NCBI RefSeq assembly: GCF_016801865.2
Contig: NC_068937.1
Span: 126,755,818 to 126,819,817 of the forward strand
Length of the DNA: 64,000 nt
Source of the DNA: Culex pipiens pallens
Lineage: Eukaryota; Arthropoda; Insecta; Diptera; Culicidae
Reading direction: 5' to 3'
The notes below the pieces were generated by a model, which was given only the letters and a program-made list of their open reading frames with translations, was not told the origin of the DNA and did not search any database. The position numbers were made by a program, and so were the translations under genes. Of the stretch, positions 11,698 to 23,110 are shown piece after piece (within the stretch, counting starts at the first letter, position 1; every line of letters starts with the position of its first letter).

Positions 11698-14108
11698 GGG
11701 TATATGACCCTATTTTGGACCTAGTACCTATTTTGGACCTATTTTTATTGATCGAGGTAGTTCAGGCTTTTGAAGTACGAATTCACTGAATCCAACCAAC
11801 AGAAAGTGTAGGCAGGATCGTTTTGTATCTTACCTCTTCCAAAAATGTTAACATTTTTGATTATTTCCGCTTTTTTAGCCACTTTTTCCAACGCCATTCG
11901 AACTTCCTTTCATTTTCCTAGCACATCGATTAGGTTCAAAAATTCCGGCCTCGTTGCTTATCAGATTTGGCTCGCGACACCTTGATGATTTTTTCTGTTT
12001 TGCACTGACACCAAGCAATTTCGTCCGGTTTCCGAGTAATGTAACTGTTGTTTATTTAATTCTTTCTTGTTTTCCGTCACTAAACCATTGAAATAACTAT
12101 TCTATTATCGAAAAAAACTCAAATCAAAATATTTTGTCAAATCAGCCGCGTTGGATCAGTTTTTGGAGCTACTTTGCCGTCTGTTCAAGGCTATCACCAA
12201 CACATGTATAACAAGGTGTTGCCAGTTTTGTTTATCAATTTATTTCGATATTTCATTGAAATTGATTGACATTTTTTAATTTAATATTTTGAATTGAATT
12301 TCTTTACTGTAATTATTTGAATGAAATCCAAGCATTAAAAAGCAAATGTTTAACAGAAACAATGAAAATATGTTTTTAAACGATAAAAATGCAAATTGAT
12401 GCTAGAGATTTAGATGATTGTTAGGACCGATTGCAAAGTATCCCAAAATTTAAACTGATGTTGATTTATTTTTGTCTTAACATCATTATCACCAATTTAG
12501 CCGCATATATTTTTAATTTTTGCTTCAAAAAATGCAAACTGGCTACCCTGTTGGAATTGAAGGGGAAACGATTGAAAAACCTAAAGGGTCTAGTTCATTA
12601 AATCGTCAGCTGTCACCGTGACAGGAGCTGTCAACATCGCTTACGAGGGGTTTTTGAAAAAGTCGTATGAATTAAATTTAAAAAAATCTTGAGTTAGTTT
12701 TAAAATGATCCTAAGCGCTAGTTGTAAACAAATCAATTTTTCGATTAGTTCTCGATCAATTTACGAATTATAAATAAAAAATGCTTTAATTATCATCTGC
12801 ACGTCTTTTAAATGCTCTTTACTGGAAAACAAACAAAATTTGGTTTGGTTCAGAAAAAAAAAATCAAAAATGTGTCGGAGATCGTGATGGCTTTTAAGAC
12901 GTATTGCAAACTAATCAGAGAAATATACACATGGATAATATATTTTTAAGTTTTATCTGATTTTTGCATATTTATCTATATATAATTTTTGAAAATACAG
13001 ATATAACGATTTATTCACAATAGAGCAATCTACGTGCGTATGTATTGCGTGTACGTACAAGAAAAAGATTGAGGTTAAATTTTGTCCGGCCAGCAAAATC
13101 AAATGGTGCGCTAGTGTGTGTACGCAAAACGTCATAAAGCTCTATTGGCAGCGTTGGTTTATAATAAATTACACTTTTAAATTTTACCGTGTCAATCATG
13201 TTAGAAACACATAGAGACATATAGCCGGGGTGACTTTGATAGGTTTAATATTTTTCCGCAAAATGAAGAGTAAAAATTGAATACGTACGGAATGGTATGG
13301 AATCATACTGACCGTGGTAGAGAAGTGCTCAAAGTACCTCATGAAGAACTTTTCATGAAATTTTGAAAAGTTTAAAAAATATGTGAGAAAGTTTCACACC
13401 AAGTTACAAGCTATAATCTCCCTTTAAAATTTCTTGATTGTTTAATAATATTTGAACAACAGCTCTGCGTAAAATTTAGAACCTTTTTTCATTGTAACTT
13501 GTTATGTATCTGTGTCATTCATTTAATTTTAAGATAAGGTGCTTTTATTACTTGTAATAACGGGTTGTCTTTTATGTTCTAATGCTTGAACAATTGGGTT
13601 GTAAGAATATGCAAATTGTAAATAGGACAGAGACCTGCTAAAGATGCGTGAGTTTCCATTCAATATGATTAAAACACGTTTTCAAATTCAAATCCATTGT
13701 TTCATCATAATTGTTTAATTTCTGAAATAAATATTTTCCAAATTATAATCGTAGATAGGCCCTTTGGTTTATCAAAGCGAGTTTTTGTAAGAGTGCGTGT
13801 TGCCGCCGCACGTCGCAATTCGAGTTGTCCAAATTTCAACCAATCAGAGTGTGGGTCCAAAATAGGTTCAGCGATGTCTCCAAAATACATTCAATAAGTC
13901 CAAAAAGCATACAAAAAATTTTTTACTTGAAATGCTTATTACAATGGAATGGTTAAATTATTTTAAATTTTCAATAGTACACTTTGTTCAGCATAAATTA
14001 AGGCACAAAACAATCCTGAAACGAGCCAAATTAGTTAGACCGTTCCTGAGAACTATGCGAAATATGTTGACGCTTTGCATTGTAGGTCCAAAATAGGGCC
14101 ATATACCC
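11698..14108. mobile_element. TA-inserting DNA transposon, non-autonomous, about 2.4 kb
   Basis: Left end GGGTATATGACCCTATTTTG at 11698 and right end (reverse complement GGGTATATGGCCCTATTTTG) ending at 14108 form terminal inverted repeats of about 26 bp, extending inward to 'GGACCTA'. A TA dinucleotide flanks each end (11696-11697 and 14109-14110), the Tc1/mariner-type target duplication. No transposase frame is visible. A small MITE (13015-13145) is nested inside. Confidence 0.7.
13015..13145 (-). mobile_element. Short MITE, copy 1 (TAGAGC family)
   Basis: Matches 26752-26880 in reverse complement: 'TAGAGCTTTATGACGTTT', 'CACACTAGCGCACCATTTGA', 'GCAATACATACGCACGTAGAT'. Ends TAGAG on both sides are short inverted repeats. 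It sits within the transposon at 11698-14108. Confidence 0.65.
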
Positions 14109-14110
14109 TA

Positions 14111-15447
14111 TTTGTTCACTTAGAACCAAAAGTTACCATGGATTTACTGAAAAGAAACCAAAACGAGAGATCACTTCCATTCCGGGCATGGCTCAACGTG
14201 ACGAAAATATAATACCTTGACCGCAGAATGCAGACTGTCGATTCGATAAAGCTCCTGCTGAAAGTTCTTCAAATCTTGTTGAGGCTAGCCGACGACCTTA
14301 TCGGGCGATTACCATGCAATAAAACAATTCATTAAACATTCATTAATCTTGCTCTCCAGGCCCGAAGAATCTTCCGGATGGTGGCGGTGGATGCGGTTTT
14401 TGGCCGCCGCCTTTTCGCAAAATCCACCCCGCCCCCCGGACGAGATTTGCCCTGGCCAAGTGTAGACAAGCAAACCAGCATGCTCTTCTCGCAACTCTTA
14501 AGGCTCGTAGAGAGTGCCACTTTTTTCGGGACCGGGATAAAACACGCGCTTGATAAACGAGGTGTCATTTATCTTACTCGATTTCGTTTCGAGGCACATT
14601 CCACGTGCTGCCCTTCCGGAGAATGGCTTCCTAACGCCACCGCCTCCAGCTTCAGCAAATAGAAGGACACAGTTAAAAAGTTGCCCACGGCTCGAACGCA
14701 GATGCGCAGATTGTGTCGCACGCCTCAACCAACTGAGCCGTAGCGGTCATGATCAGATGCAGCTTTTTGACAGTGTCACCGCGTTCTTGTCGTCATTCGA
14801 GTAGAACAAAAAAAAAGTCAGAGAGGAAAAGTGCATCAATCAAGCTGAAACCTAACATCAGCGAATGATTAGCGTTACTCAACGTGAAATCTCGTGACTA
14901 CCGCGTCAGTTCACCTCCCCTGCTGACAGGTGACCACTTTAGGCGCCGTCAGCTCACACATAAATTGAATTAAAATTCCTCTTTCTTCACAGACGGAATT
15001 GCCGATGTCACCCCTGTCCTGACTGTGACACGACGGCGGAAGGCCTCCAGCGCCATGTTTTGTGATTATTATTCAACGCTTTCATTCCACTTTGCGTGGC
15101 TCCAATTGTCGCCGGAAGTGGGCAACTGTCTTTCGTCGTTGTGCCCGGCCGGAGGTCGGTGCGCGGAAACCGTTGAAAGTCATAACATTTTAATTTTAAT
15201 TGCTTTTAAATTGTGTTTGAGGTGACGGGGGGATTGCCTTGTTCCGTGCAAGGAAAATCATTGAATTTGATTTGATTTTATTAAACAATCGCTCTATGCT
15301 GTCTTATACAAAGCTCACTAGAATACTTATCTAGTAAGAACAAGAAAGCATATAACCATCGAAATAATTTCTAAAACAATATGGACTAATTAATCCAAAT
15401 CATAGTTGATAATTTTGGGTGGGAAAACGACTGTTTGTATCAATTAT
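14111..15447. other. No gene seen
   Basis: GC-richer single-copy sequence at 14340-14760 has overlapping open frames on both strands but none with recognisable motifs. No TIRs or RNA genes seen. Confidence 0.4.
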
Positions 15448-15574
15448 GGGTTTCTTTTTGTTCAGGCTGATCAGTCAGTTAATAAGCGGTTGGTCTGTTT
15501 TATACCAATGCCATTGGTATAAAACGGACCAACCGCTTATTAATTGACTGATCAGCCGAAACAAAAAAAAACCC
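15448..15574. repeat. Near-perfect 127-bp palindrome (hairpin MITE)
   Basis: The arms GGGTTTCTTTTTGTTCAGGC.. (15448) and ..GCCGAAACAAAAAAAAACCC (to 15574) are reverse complements with the axis near 15511 at 'ATACCAATGCCATTGGTAT'. Mismatches are few (GTTCAG/CCGAAAC; GTCTGTTTTAT/ATAAAACGGAC). There is essentially no loop, so the transcript would form one long hairpin. Confidence 0.85.
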
Positions 15575-15662
15575 TCAAAGTTGATAAGTTCGACGTTCAA
15601 TTAAAGCTCCATAAATGCGTTTTGCTGCTGAAATCAAGTAATAAACTGCCTTATGTTGGGCC

Positions 15663-15789
15663 AAACATTCAATATTACGCCCTTTTGAAATGTTAGTTTT
15701 GATTTTTGAATTATTGAAAATATTATTTTAGAAAAGATCGGAAAATTTCACCAATGTTTCATATTTTAACACTGTAAATCGAACCATTA
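15663..15789 (+). repeat. Repeat-family copy L, first part (ends in TA target)
   Basis: 'CATTCAATATTACGCCC' to 'TTTCATATTTTAACACTGTA' matches the palindrome at 24113-24315. It stops at TA (15788-15789), where the transposon at 15790-19867 begins; the family sequence resumes at 19868. Copy R (23325-24210) supplies the uninterrupted version. Confidence 0.7.
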
Positions 15790-17258
15790 CACGGAGAGAC
15801 TGTGCCCAGAAATTTTAACAATTAAAATTGTTGATTTTACTTTAGTAAATTTTAACAAAAAACGTACTTGTCACTGCCAATTTTCAGTTAATTTAACCAA
15901 AATTCAGTATTAATTTAATAACCTGTTTGTTGAAAACGCTAAAGGCAAAAAGCTAACAGATTTCCCGAACTCGAATGAACGTGCTCGACTGTTAGCTTTG
16001 ATTTTAGGAAAATCAAAAAATTTGCTTGTTGAATATAATTAACAATTGGTTAAATATTTAAAAGACGAACTCGGGTTTGTTTACGTCTATCATTTGAAGT
16101 CAGGATTCGAACGAGAGCGGTCAATTTGTTGAGTTTGTATTGTTAATTATGAAGTGAGAAGATGTGAAAGGTGCAAATTACACTATTTGGCTAATGTTGA
16201 AGTGGCAAATCAAAGTGTTGCAACTGGGGAGGTATAATTGGTGAGTAGGTTTGTTGATGATTTCTTTGCAGGTGATAAACTTGAAAGAGCAAGAGGACGA
16301 CCTTCGCCATGAGGACCTCTAATGCGAATGAGTTGAACACGTTATAAGAATAATTGATGGAAAGAGAGGGCAGTAGAAGGGAGATGCGGGCCAACTCTTA
16401 ACGGATAGAGCAGCCGGGCAAATTTAAAAGAATGTTTGTTAATCCAAGTAAGTATGGGTTTATTTTTGCACAATAATTTATCTAATGTGATTCTTATTAG
16501 AAAACTGAATCATTAAAAATCTTCGTGCTAACGACGGATAAAATCTTACTGAACCATTCTTTTTTTTCAGAATCATCAATTATAAAATACACAGAAATGC
16601 GTACACATGACAACATAAAAATAGAGATGAAGTAAAATATCAAAAATAAAAAATATATAAAAGACGATAATTATTAGCTTCAAAGTTTTGTTGCAATACG
16701 ACTGCTCAATAAACTGATAAGTTAAACTCATAATATTTTTTTCCAGGAATCGGAGTACTTTGAATAAATTGAATCAAATGCAGTGAAAGTGTGTTGCCAA
16801 AAGTAATTGTTAAATTATTGCAAGCTTGGTAAGTAGCATTATTGATATTTCTTCTTTCCTCATTATAATTACATTTATTTACGTTCCTTTTTCAGTTTAT
16901 AGCCGAAATTAAGAATTTTGTATTAAATTACTAATAAATTTTACATGTCTATTTGCAGCAAAAGGTTAACTTTGGTGAAAATTTTGTGTCCCACGACCAA
17001 GGGGTAGGACACAGAGTAACTGAGTGACTCAATTTTACAAAATTACTCAATGTGGCTCAAAGTTACTCAATCTTCCTCATGATTTTTTTTTACCGAGTTG
17101 CGGAATTTGTGAACAAACGTTGACCACGTTAACAGAAGAGCGTGTTTACAAATACATTAGAAATATTTTCACGCCACGCTGCTGCTAAAGTTCAGTCAGT
17201 CAACGAAACCGGGAACAAACTATTCCGCCCGACGACGACGTCGATTCCGCCTGTTACG

Positions 17259-17766
17259 GATTGTGCCGTTTTGATCGTCGCCGCCGGTACCGGTGAGTTT
17301 GATACTGGTATTATCTAAATCCGGATGGCACAGAGATAACATGCTGGAACCGTCCACCAAGATGTACTTGTTTCAAGCAGAGGCCATCAAGCGCAAGAGA
17401 GCCAGGCTGACGGCAAGTGCCCAACGGACCCCACCGACAAGCCCCTGCATCTGCCCCCGGGAACGGAAACCGGTGTAAACAAGCCCGGTATCGCCATCGT
17501 CTTAGCCCCGGTCAACCTGGCCGCTGAAGTCAAGTCCGTCCGCACAAAGAAGCCCTGCTGGACAACGCCAAAAATGTGTCCGTCAAGGAACTGCGTCGTG
17601 GTTACGTCGCCGGTGACTCGAAGAACTCACCGCCCAGGTCATCGTGCTGAACCACCCCGGTCAGATCTCCAACGGATACACCCCAGTGCTGGATTGCCAC
17701 ACCGCTCACATTGCTTGCGAGTTCAGCGAGATCAAGGAGAAGGTCTTTCGTCTTTCCGGCAAGTCG
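17259..17766 (+). pseudogene. Elongation factor 1-alpha fragment with deletions and frameshifts
   Basis: Successive blocks match eukaryotic EF-1alpha in the correct order: DCAVLIVAAGTGEF (17259 on), GWH.DNMLEPSTKM (about 17322), ADGKC and PTDKPL (about 17407-17443), VETGV..KPG..V.APVNL..EVKSV (about 17465-17540), KNVSVKELRRGYVAGDSKNS (about 17568-17628), QVIVLNHPGQISNGYTPVLD then CHTAHIAC.F.EIKEKV (17637-17750). About 60 codons are missing after GTGEF and shorter pieces are missing between the other blocks, with reading-frame shifts, so it cannot encode the GTPase. The absence of introns fits capture from a cDNA or intron-poor exon. The fragment lies wholly inside the hAT-like element. Confidence 0.85.
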
Positions 17767-18108
17767 AGATGGGCAGTGGCCCGAATCGCTGGCGGATCGG
17801 ATCATGATCTTGCAGCAGGAAGTTTGATCGGTTCCAAAAGCCAGCAAAGTGCCAGCACACGGTCGTCACAAAAAAATCGTCACAAAAATCTCTAAGAGTT
17901 CTAGATCTAAGAAAATTGTCGTGGGACTGGAGGGGGGCATCCGGTTGCATCCCTTCTAGATCTAGGAAAAGAAAATTGTCGTGGGACTGGAGGGAGGCAT
18001 CTGAAGCAGTCGCTCCGATTTTTTCCTATTTTTACCAGCGACTAAGCGAATGATGCGTTTTTTATTGTGTGTTTGTATATGCTTATTTATTTTGCTCCAA
18101 AATCATAC

Positions 18109-18950
18109 CTAGACCCCTGGCAGAGTGATGACATGAATCTTAGCGGTACCCTTCTGCACCTTGGCCTCGATGGCCTTCTTCTCACCCACGGTGGCGGCGA
18201 CCTTCTTTTTGGCGAGCTTCTTTGCGGCCGCCTATGTTGCTCCGGCAGCTCCCTTCTTCTTGTGGACAGCAGCTCCAGTGTCACTGGCGGCTTCTTTTTC
18301 AGCACCTTGCTGACAATCTCCAGGTTGCGTTTCTTCTCGCCCGGCAGCGCGCTTTTGCTTCCTTCACGCCGATTACGCGGTCCTTCGTTGGTCAGCTTCT
18401 CCTGTAACTCTCCGGTCGACGCCTTGGCGACGTTGGCAGCAGTCATCAGCTCTCATCCGGGCGATTTCGTTCATGGCATACCTGTCAATGCGCAAATATC
18501 GCTTCGTCCTTGTTGGGTTCCGCATTCTGGGGCACCTCTACCACCCAATCCTTCTCCCTTTCGGCCTTGAACCGCTGGTAGCTGTAAGATGGGAACCGAT
18601 TTGTCCAACACCCCGTCGTACCTTCTCGTCGCGGGCTCTTTTTCTGCTTTTGCAAAACCTCGTCCATTTTGCCACGTTTTGAACGAAATTACTTGGAACC
18701 ATCGGCACCGGCGGCACTCTCTTTGGAAACGGCTTCTTCGGGGCTGGCTTCTTGGCGGCCTAAATGTTCTTGGCCTTGGCGGTGGCAATAGCAGCCAATT
18801 TTGGCTAAAGCCGCCGTCGGAGCCTATTTGCCAGCAGCGGCACCGTTTCCGGTAACAGCAGCATTTATCCCTTTTTGGCCGATCCGGTATTTGGGGCAGT
18901 GGCCAAGCCTTCTTGCCTCCCTCAACACCTTTCTGGCAGCCAGAAAAATT
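18109..18950 (-). pseudogene. Lysine/alanine-rich coding remnant captured by the hAT-like element
   Basis: On the minus strand the sequence shows biased, protein-like composition: AAKKPAPKKP-type stretches near 18750-18700, YQRFKAEREKDWVVEVPQNA near 18580-18530, RYAMNEIARMRA near 18480-18450, PGEKKRNLEIVSKVLKKKPP near 18340-18280, and a final KIHVITLPGV followed by a stop at 18109-18111. Several frame changes and stops separate these blocks. The basic, Ala/Pro/Lys-rich N-terminus recalls ribosomal or nucleolar proteins but I cannot name it. It lies antisense to the EF-1alpha fragment, so the two were acquired separately or rearranged. Confidence 0.5.
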
Positions 18951-19867
18951 TACGCTCCCGCTGTTTTTGTGTTTTACAAGTTGTCAGTGTCAGCGTTGAA
19001 ATGTCAATGTCAAAATTTGTTACGTCGTTTGTGAAAATCATGGTGAAGATTGAGAAACTCTGAAAAACGTGCGTGGCTCAATGTTACTCAATTCTATTCA
19101 AATTTTCTCAAAATCACTCACTGTCCTACCCCTTGCCCACGACAAGAAAAATAACTAAACCTGAGACCGTTGTAGATGATGATGACTTATCGGATGATTT
19201 CACAGTGATGGTAAGTGAATACAAAACTTAATTTTATACAACATAATAAAAATATGTTGTGAGGCATTATTACAAAATTTACTGCAAATTCAATATCAAT
19301 ATTGCTCACAACAGCTAATTATTGACTACATGTACATGTACATGTACATATTTTTCTGTATTCAAGTGAGACATTAGTTAAAATATAGCTGAAAATTCGG
19401 CCCAGCCTATATCGTAAAATAATTAAAGAAAATCTATATCAACACTTACATAAATTATGTCTAATTAAGAAATGTTTTGTTAAAAAGCACTAATAATTTG
19501 CTGCATGCAAAAATATTTCGGTTGATACAACGAAAAAAAAATGTTAAAAAATAGTTGAAAAATATGATCTAGCCTGTTTTTTACGGAATATTCCACAATA
19601 TTTCAGCTGAAACCAAAAAAAAATAAGTTAATTTTCTGAAAAAAATATTCTAGCAGTCAACTGCTAGAATTTTTTTTGGCCATTTAACCAACAAAAATGG
19701 CAATTCCAACTATTTTTTTAGTTAATTTTAGGTAATGGTGTCCAGCAATTTCGGGTTAACAAAATCAACAATCGATTGTTGAAAAAAAGCTGTGTAAAAA
19801 ATTAACCCATACTTTTAGTTAAATTAACCAAGATTTTCTTAGATTTGCCCCGGCCGGTCTATCCGTG

Positions 19868-20155
19868 TAGTTGCTGAGATATCGACATTAGAAAATGGTG
19901 GGTTGTTTGGGTGATACTTAAAAAGCATCAATTTTCCTGTTTTTTATCCTTTGCATGGCAATATCTCAGCAACTAAGGGTCGTATCAATAAAGTTCAAAA
20001 AAGAAAAATATAGAGAATTTTCTCAGCTTTTCAAAAATATTTTTTTCAAAAGTGGCCAAACATGTGCACTAAACATAAAACTAAAACAAAAAGTTACCTA
20101 AAAATGGCTATAACTTGAAAACGGTGCACTTTATCAAAAATTCAATGATGTACTT
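19868..20155 (+). repeat. Repeat-family copy L, middle part
   Basis: 'GTTGCTGAGATATCGACATTAGAAAATGGTGGGTTGTTTGG' type sequence through 'GCTATAACTTGAAAACGGTGCACTTT' matches 23826-24115 in reverse complement. It ends at TACTT (20151-20155), the target of the solo LTR. Confidence 0.75.
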
Positions 20156-20506
20156 TGTTCGCGCGTTGGTATTTTAACGATTTTCGGACACTACATAATA
20201 ACTCGCACTTTACAAAATTAAAACACGATTTATTCACGCGAACTAAAACACAACGTTTATTAAAACGCGAGGGTCACTTGGTGACGGTTTATTCTCGACT
20301 GTGAAGTCCTAAAGTTAAACTACTGCGGCTGACCGGTGAGACACTCTTTCTCGCGATGTCCAGCAGAGCTGCGACACTCGCGGAGCTGGATTCTGCACTT
20401 GAGGAAAAAGATTACAACTGATCTCCGCTGCGAGAAGGTATAGCTAGGGCAAGGGGAATAAGGGTTTCAAAGGGTATACAAATTTATCTCCTAACTCGCT
20501 TCAACA
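20156..20506 (-). mobile_element. Solo LTR, 351 bp
   Basis: Begins TGTTCGCGCG and ends GCTTCAACA (TG..CA) with exact 5-bp target duplications TACTT (20151-20155, 20507-20511). It interrupts the repeat shared with 23.3-24.2 kb. AATAAA-type signals occur on the minus strand (GAATAAATCGTG, TTAATAAACG), so the minus orientation is preferred. No internal region remains, as after LTR-LTR recombination. Family unassigned. Confidence 0.75.
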
Positions 20507-21060
20507 TACTTTTTGATTGCAAATCGATTTTACATCGAAAAATGAAGTTGAAAGATTTTTGTGACCAACATTTTGATTTTTTGAAAAAATCTGTGTTGAT
20601 TCAAAAAATCATAACTCAAAAAATCATAACTCGGTCAAAGATTTTTGCCCATTCTGGAAATTTCTGAAAAGTTGGCCTTTGATATCCTCTAAAACATATA
20701 AAAAATAGTGTTTTTTTTTGCAAATCAAGTTTTAGTGACAAAAAGTGAAATTAAAAATCACCAAATTTTTTTTTACCGTGTATCATTTTTTTCAAGTTAA
20801 GTCCATATCCATACCTACAACTTTGCCGAAGACACCAAATCGATCAAAAAATTCATTCAAAAGATACAGATTTTTGAATTTTCATACATCATTTTTGTAT
20901 GGACAGCTACCAAATTTGTATGGAAAATTATATAAACGAACTAATTATGCAAAATGGCTTCTTTGGGCATACCAAAGGCACCAAAAAACTTTCAGCTGAA
21001 TTAAAAAATACAAAAAAAACGAATGACCGAAATCTCAGAGAATTGCTTTACTAATAAATG
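20507..21060 (+). repeat. Repeat-family copy L, last part
   Basis: Includes 'GCAAATCAAGTTTTAGTGAC', 'CCATACCTACAACTTTGCC', 'GTATGGACAGCTACCAAATT' and 'CAGAGAATTGCT', all present in reverse complement at 23370-23830. The element has the same arm motifs as the foldback at 8785-9680. Confidence 0.75.
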
Positions 21061-22590
21061 CAAAACTTCTCACAATAAAACTCAGTTTTTATCAGAAAAG
21101 AACAACAAAAGTTGAATGCACCATGCGTCTCCATCAAAATGTACTCAATTGCTCATTTCGAAGTCATGGTTCTTTTTTCGATTTTTTAAACCGAAATCTG
21201 ATTAACCACAGCCAGCAGTGTCAAGAAGTGATTGTCTGTTCACAGTCTTTCAATTGAACCAGGCCTGCTCTCCGTTAATGGTGCCCAAAACTATTCTCAC
21301 ATAAATCTAGTCTTTTTACATTTTCCTAGATTAAATTGGCTGAATTCGCACGTATTCGGCAATGTGGTGCTCCGTACCTGTCCATTCCACCAGTTGGCCC
21401 AACATTCTCTTAACGAGTTTTGGTTGCTCAAAAACCCCTTGAAGATGGAGAATGAACGACGAACACCCACCCAATCAGCTGCCCAACAGTTGGCCGAATT
21501 GCGGTTTGTGCGGTTGCTCCCTTGGAAAAGATTCGACTGTAAATCAGTCGAAATCACTTTGGAAGCTCCATCCCCCAGCTCGGCTGCCACGAACGCCACA
21601 GTAATAATGCATTTCGGGATGCAATTTTCCGGTAGCGCATCAATATTGCAGCCCTGAACTGAACGAGATGAGACCCCGTCCTATTCAAAGCGTTGGAAAA
21701 TTGGCAAAACTGGAAAAGAAATTCGACGGGGATCGTCGCTGATTTTCCCACGCTGCTGGTGCTGGAGGTGGAAAGCTTTGTGCATTGTCGATGCGAAGGC
21801 GTCGTAAATCAACCTTAAAATTCAAATTTAAAATCCGCTTTTCCGGGGCACATCTTGCAACCAACCACACCCGTTTTTGGGAAGGCAAACAATCCAAGTG
21901 GAAACCAATTGGCAAAGCTGCGGGGTGGAAAATAGTTCCGGACCAGTAATGGGAGTTCACACTTTGAGTGACAAATGGCGGGGGGGGGTTCTTCTTTTTC
22001 TCTGAAATAAAAATTGAAATTCCCTTCAAAGTGACGCTTGCGATTGAAGTGAGTGCTCTTTAAGGTGCACACACCCATCACACAAGAAGTGATTGCCATC
22101 ACTTTCGAGAGTAAACAAGAGGTGCTTAGTCCCCCCGTTTAACCGCTGCTACTGTCTCAAGTCTCAAGAGCTTCTCAAGTCACACCGCAAAGTTCCACGT
22201 TGAAGACACCGCGTGGATGAGGCGTGTGTCGGTTCAAGCCAGCGAGATTAGTTTAGGTGAGGTACTTTTGAGGATGTAGCAGAATTAATGGGATGAGATT
22301 TTATTTAGCGTAACACTGGTTTTTATCTTGTAGCCCTTTAGTATACGATAGATAAGCTGAAAATATTTTGCTTTTCCAAAAAAAAACAACGCTGCCTAAG
22401 AATTCTGGGTTCAAAAAGAGGATAAACTTAAGCATGCTGATTTTGTTTATTTTGTTTTGCGGTTGGTTTTATTCAATTTAGCTTTGGGCACCATAAGTCT
22501 CAATGAAAATAAGAATGATTTAAATATTTGCTACATTTTTTATTGCTTAGGTTCGAAAGGTTCTACAATAGTGAGGAATACTTTAAACTT
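21061..22590. other. No gene seen
   Basis: GC-richer single-copy-looking sequence between the two inverted family copies. The open frames at 21232-21657 (plus) and 21297-21599 (minus) overlap each other and show no domain. Confidence 0.4.
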
Positions 22591-22591
22591 A

Positions 22592-23110
22592 TTAGGGTCA
22601 TTCTCCGCCAACTCACACAGCAGTTGCCCCGACCCCTCTTCGATTTGCGTGAAACTTTGCTCTAAGGGGTTATTTTGGTTCCTGATCACGAATCCAAGGT
22701 CCATTTTTCGATACTTCGTGACGGTGGGGCTGTTCGACCCATTTCATTTTTCTGGTTTTTTACTAAGACACGTTTTTCAGTGATTTGTAGCTCGCAACCG
22801 TGAAGAGATAGAAATTTGGTGTGAAAGGGACTTTTGTGTAAAATTAGACGCCCGATTTGATGGCGTACTCAAAATTCCGAAAAAACGTATTTTTCATCAA
22901 AAAAGTTAAAAAATAGTTTTAAAATCGCTGCCATTTCCCGTTACTCAACTGTCAAAAATCGTGAGACATGTCATTTTATGGGAAACTTAAGGTACTTTTC
23001 GAATCTGAAATAACCCAGAATGGTAATTTTTTTTCATTTAGAACAAAATTTTTCATTTTAAAATTACGTGTTTTTTCTAACTTTGCAAGGTTTTATTTTA
23101 GAGTTTAACA
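22592..23110 (+). repeat. Dispersed repeat with 'GGGTCATTCTCCGCCAACTC' end, copy 1
   Basis: Matches 41310-41602 in reverse complement: 'GGGTCATTCTCCGC', 'GTGAAACTTTGCTCTAAGGG', 'TTGGTTCCTGATC', 'GATTTGATGGCGTACT' and 'AACTTTGCAAGGTT'. No coding capacity. Probably a non-autonomous DNA element. Confidence 0.65.

Larger units (their letters stand above)
16998..19135. mobile_element. hAT-like non-autonomous transposon carrying captured gene fragments
   Basis: The terminal inverted repeat CAAGGGGTAGGACA is exact at both ends (16998; reverse complement ending 19135) and continues imperfectly for about 70 bp with repeated ACTCA motifs. An exact 8-bp duplication CCCACGAC flanks it (16990-16997 and 19136-19143). 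Eight-bp duplication plus CAxGGGG ends is the hAT superfamily signature. The interior is GC-richer than its surroundings and consists of an EF-1alpha remnant on plus (17259-17766) and a lysine/alanine-rich coding remnant on minus (18109-18950). No transposase is seen. The arrangement corresponds to a Pack-type element, that is, a transposon that has acquired host gene segments. Confidence 0.75.
16440..19217 (+). other. Series of splice-site motifs inside the TA transposon
   Basis: Donor-like CAA|GTAAGTATG (about 16448), acceptor TTTTTTTCAG (about 16570), donor TTG|GTAAGTAG (about 16829), acceptor CTTTTTCAG (about 16895), acceptor ATTTGCAG (about 16959) and donor ATG|GTAAGTGA (about 19210). 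The last acceptor and donor would delimit an exon that is open when the hAT-like insertion is removed and that encodes an acidic stretch (VVDDDDLSDDF). This suggests the transposon once carried a spliced transcript. Other segments contain stops, so no functional gene is claimed. Confidence 0.4.
15790..19867. mobile_element. DNA transposon with CACGGA ends and TA target duplication, about 4.1 kb
   Basis: Left end CACGGAGAGACTGTGCCC (15790) and right end, reverse complement CACGGATAGACCGGCC (ending 19867), are short imperfect inverted repeats. TA flanks both ends (15788-15789, 19868-19869). The empty site is visible in copy R of the surrounding repeat, where '..ACATTAGTTGCTGAGATATCG' is continuous, confirming a 2-bp TA duplication. 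Subterminal TTAAC/GTTAATT motifs recur at both sides. The interior has several splice-like motifs (see separate entry) but no intact transposase. It is itself split by the hAT-like element at 16998-19135; without that insertion it would be about 1.9 kb. Confidence 0.7.

Noticed and set aside
17259..17766. Expressed EF-1alpha paralogue
   Set aside because: Large internal deletions (about 60 codons after GTGEF), frameshifts and stops remove GTPase motifs; it is cargo in a transposon.
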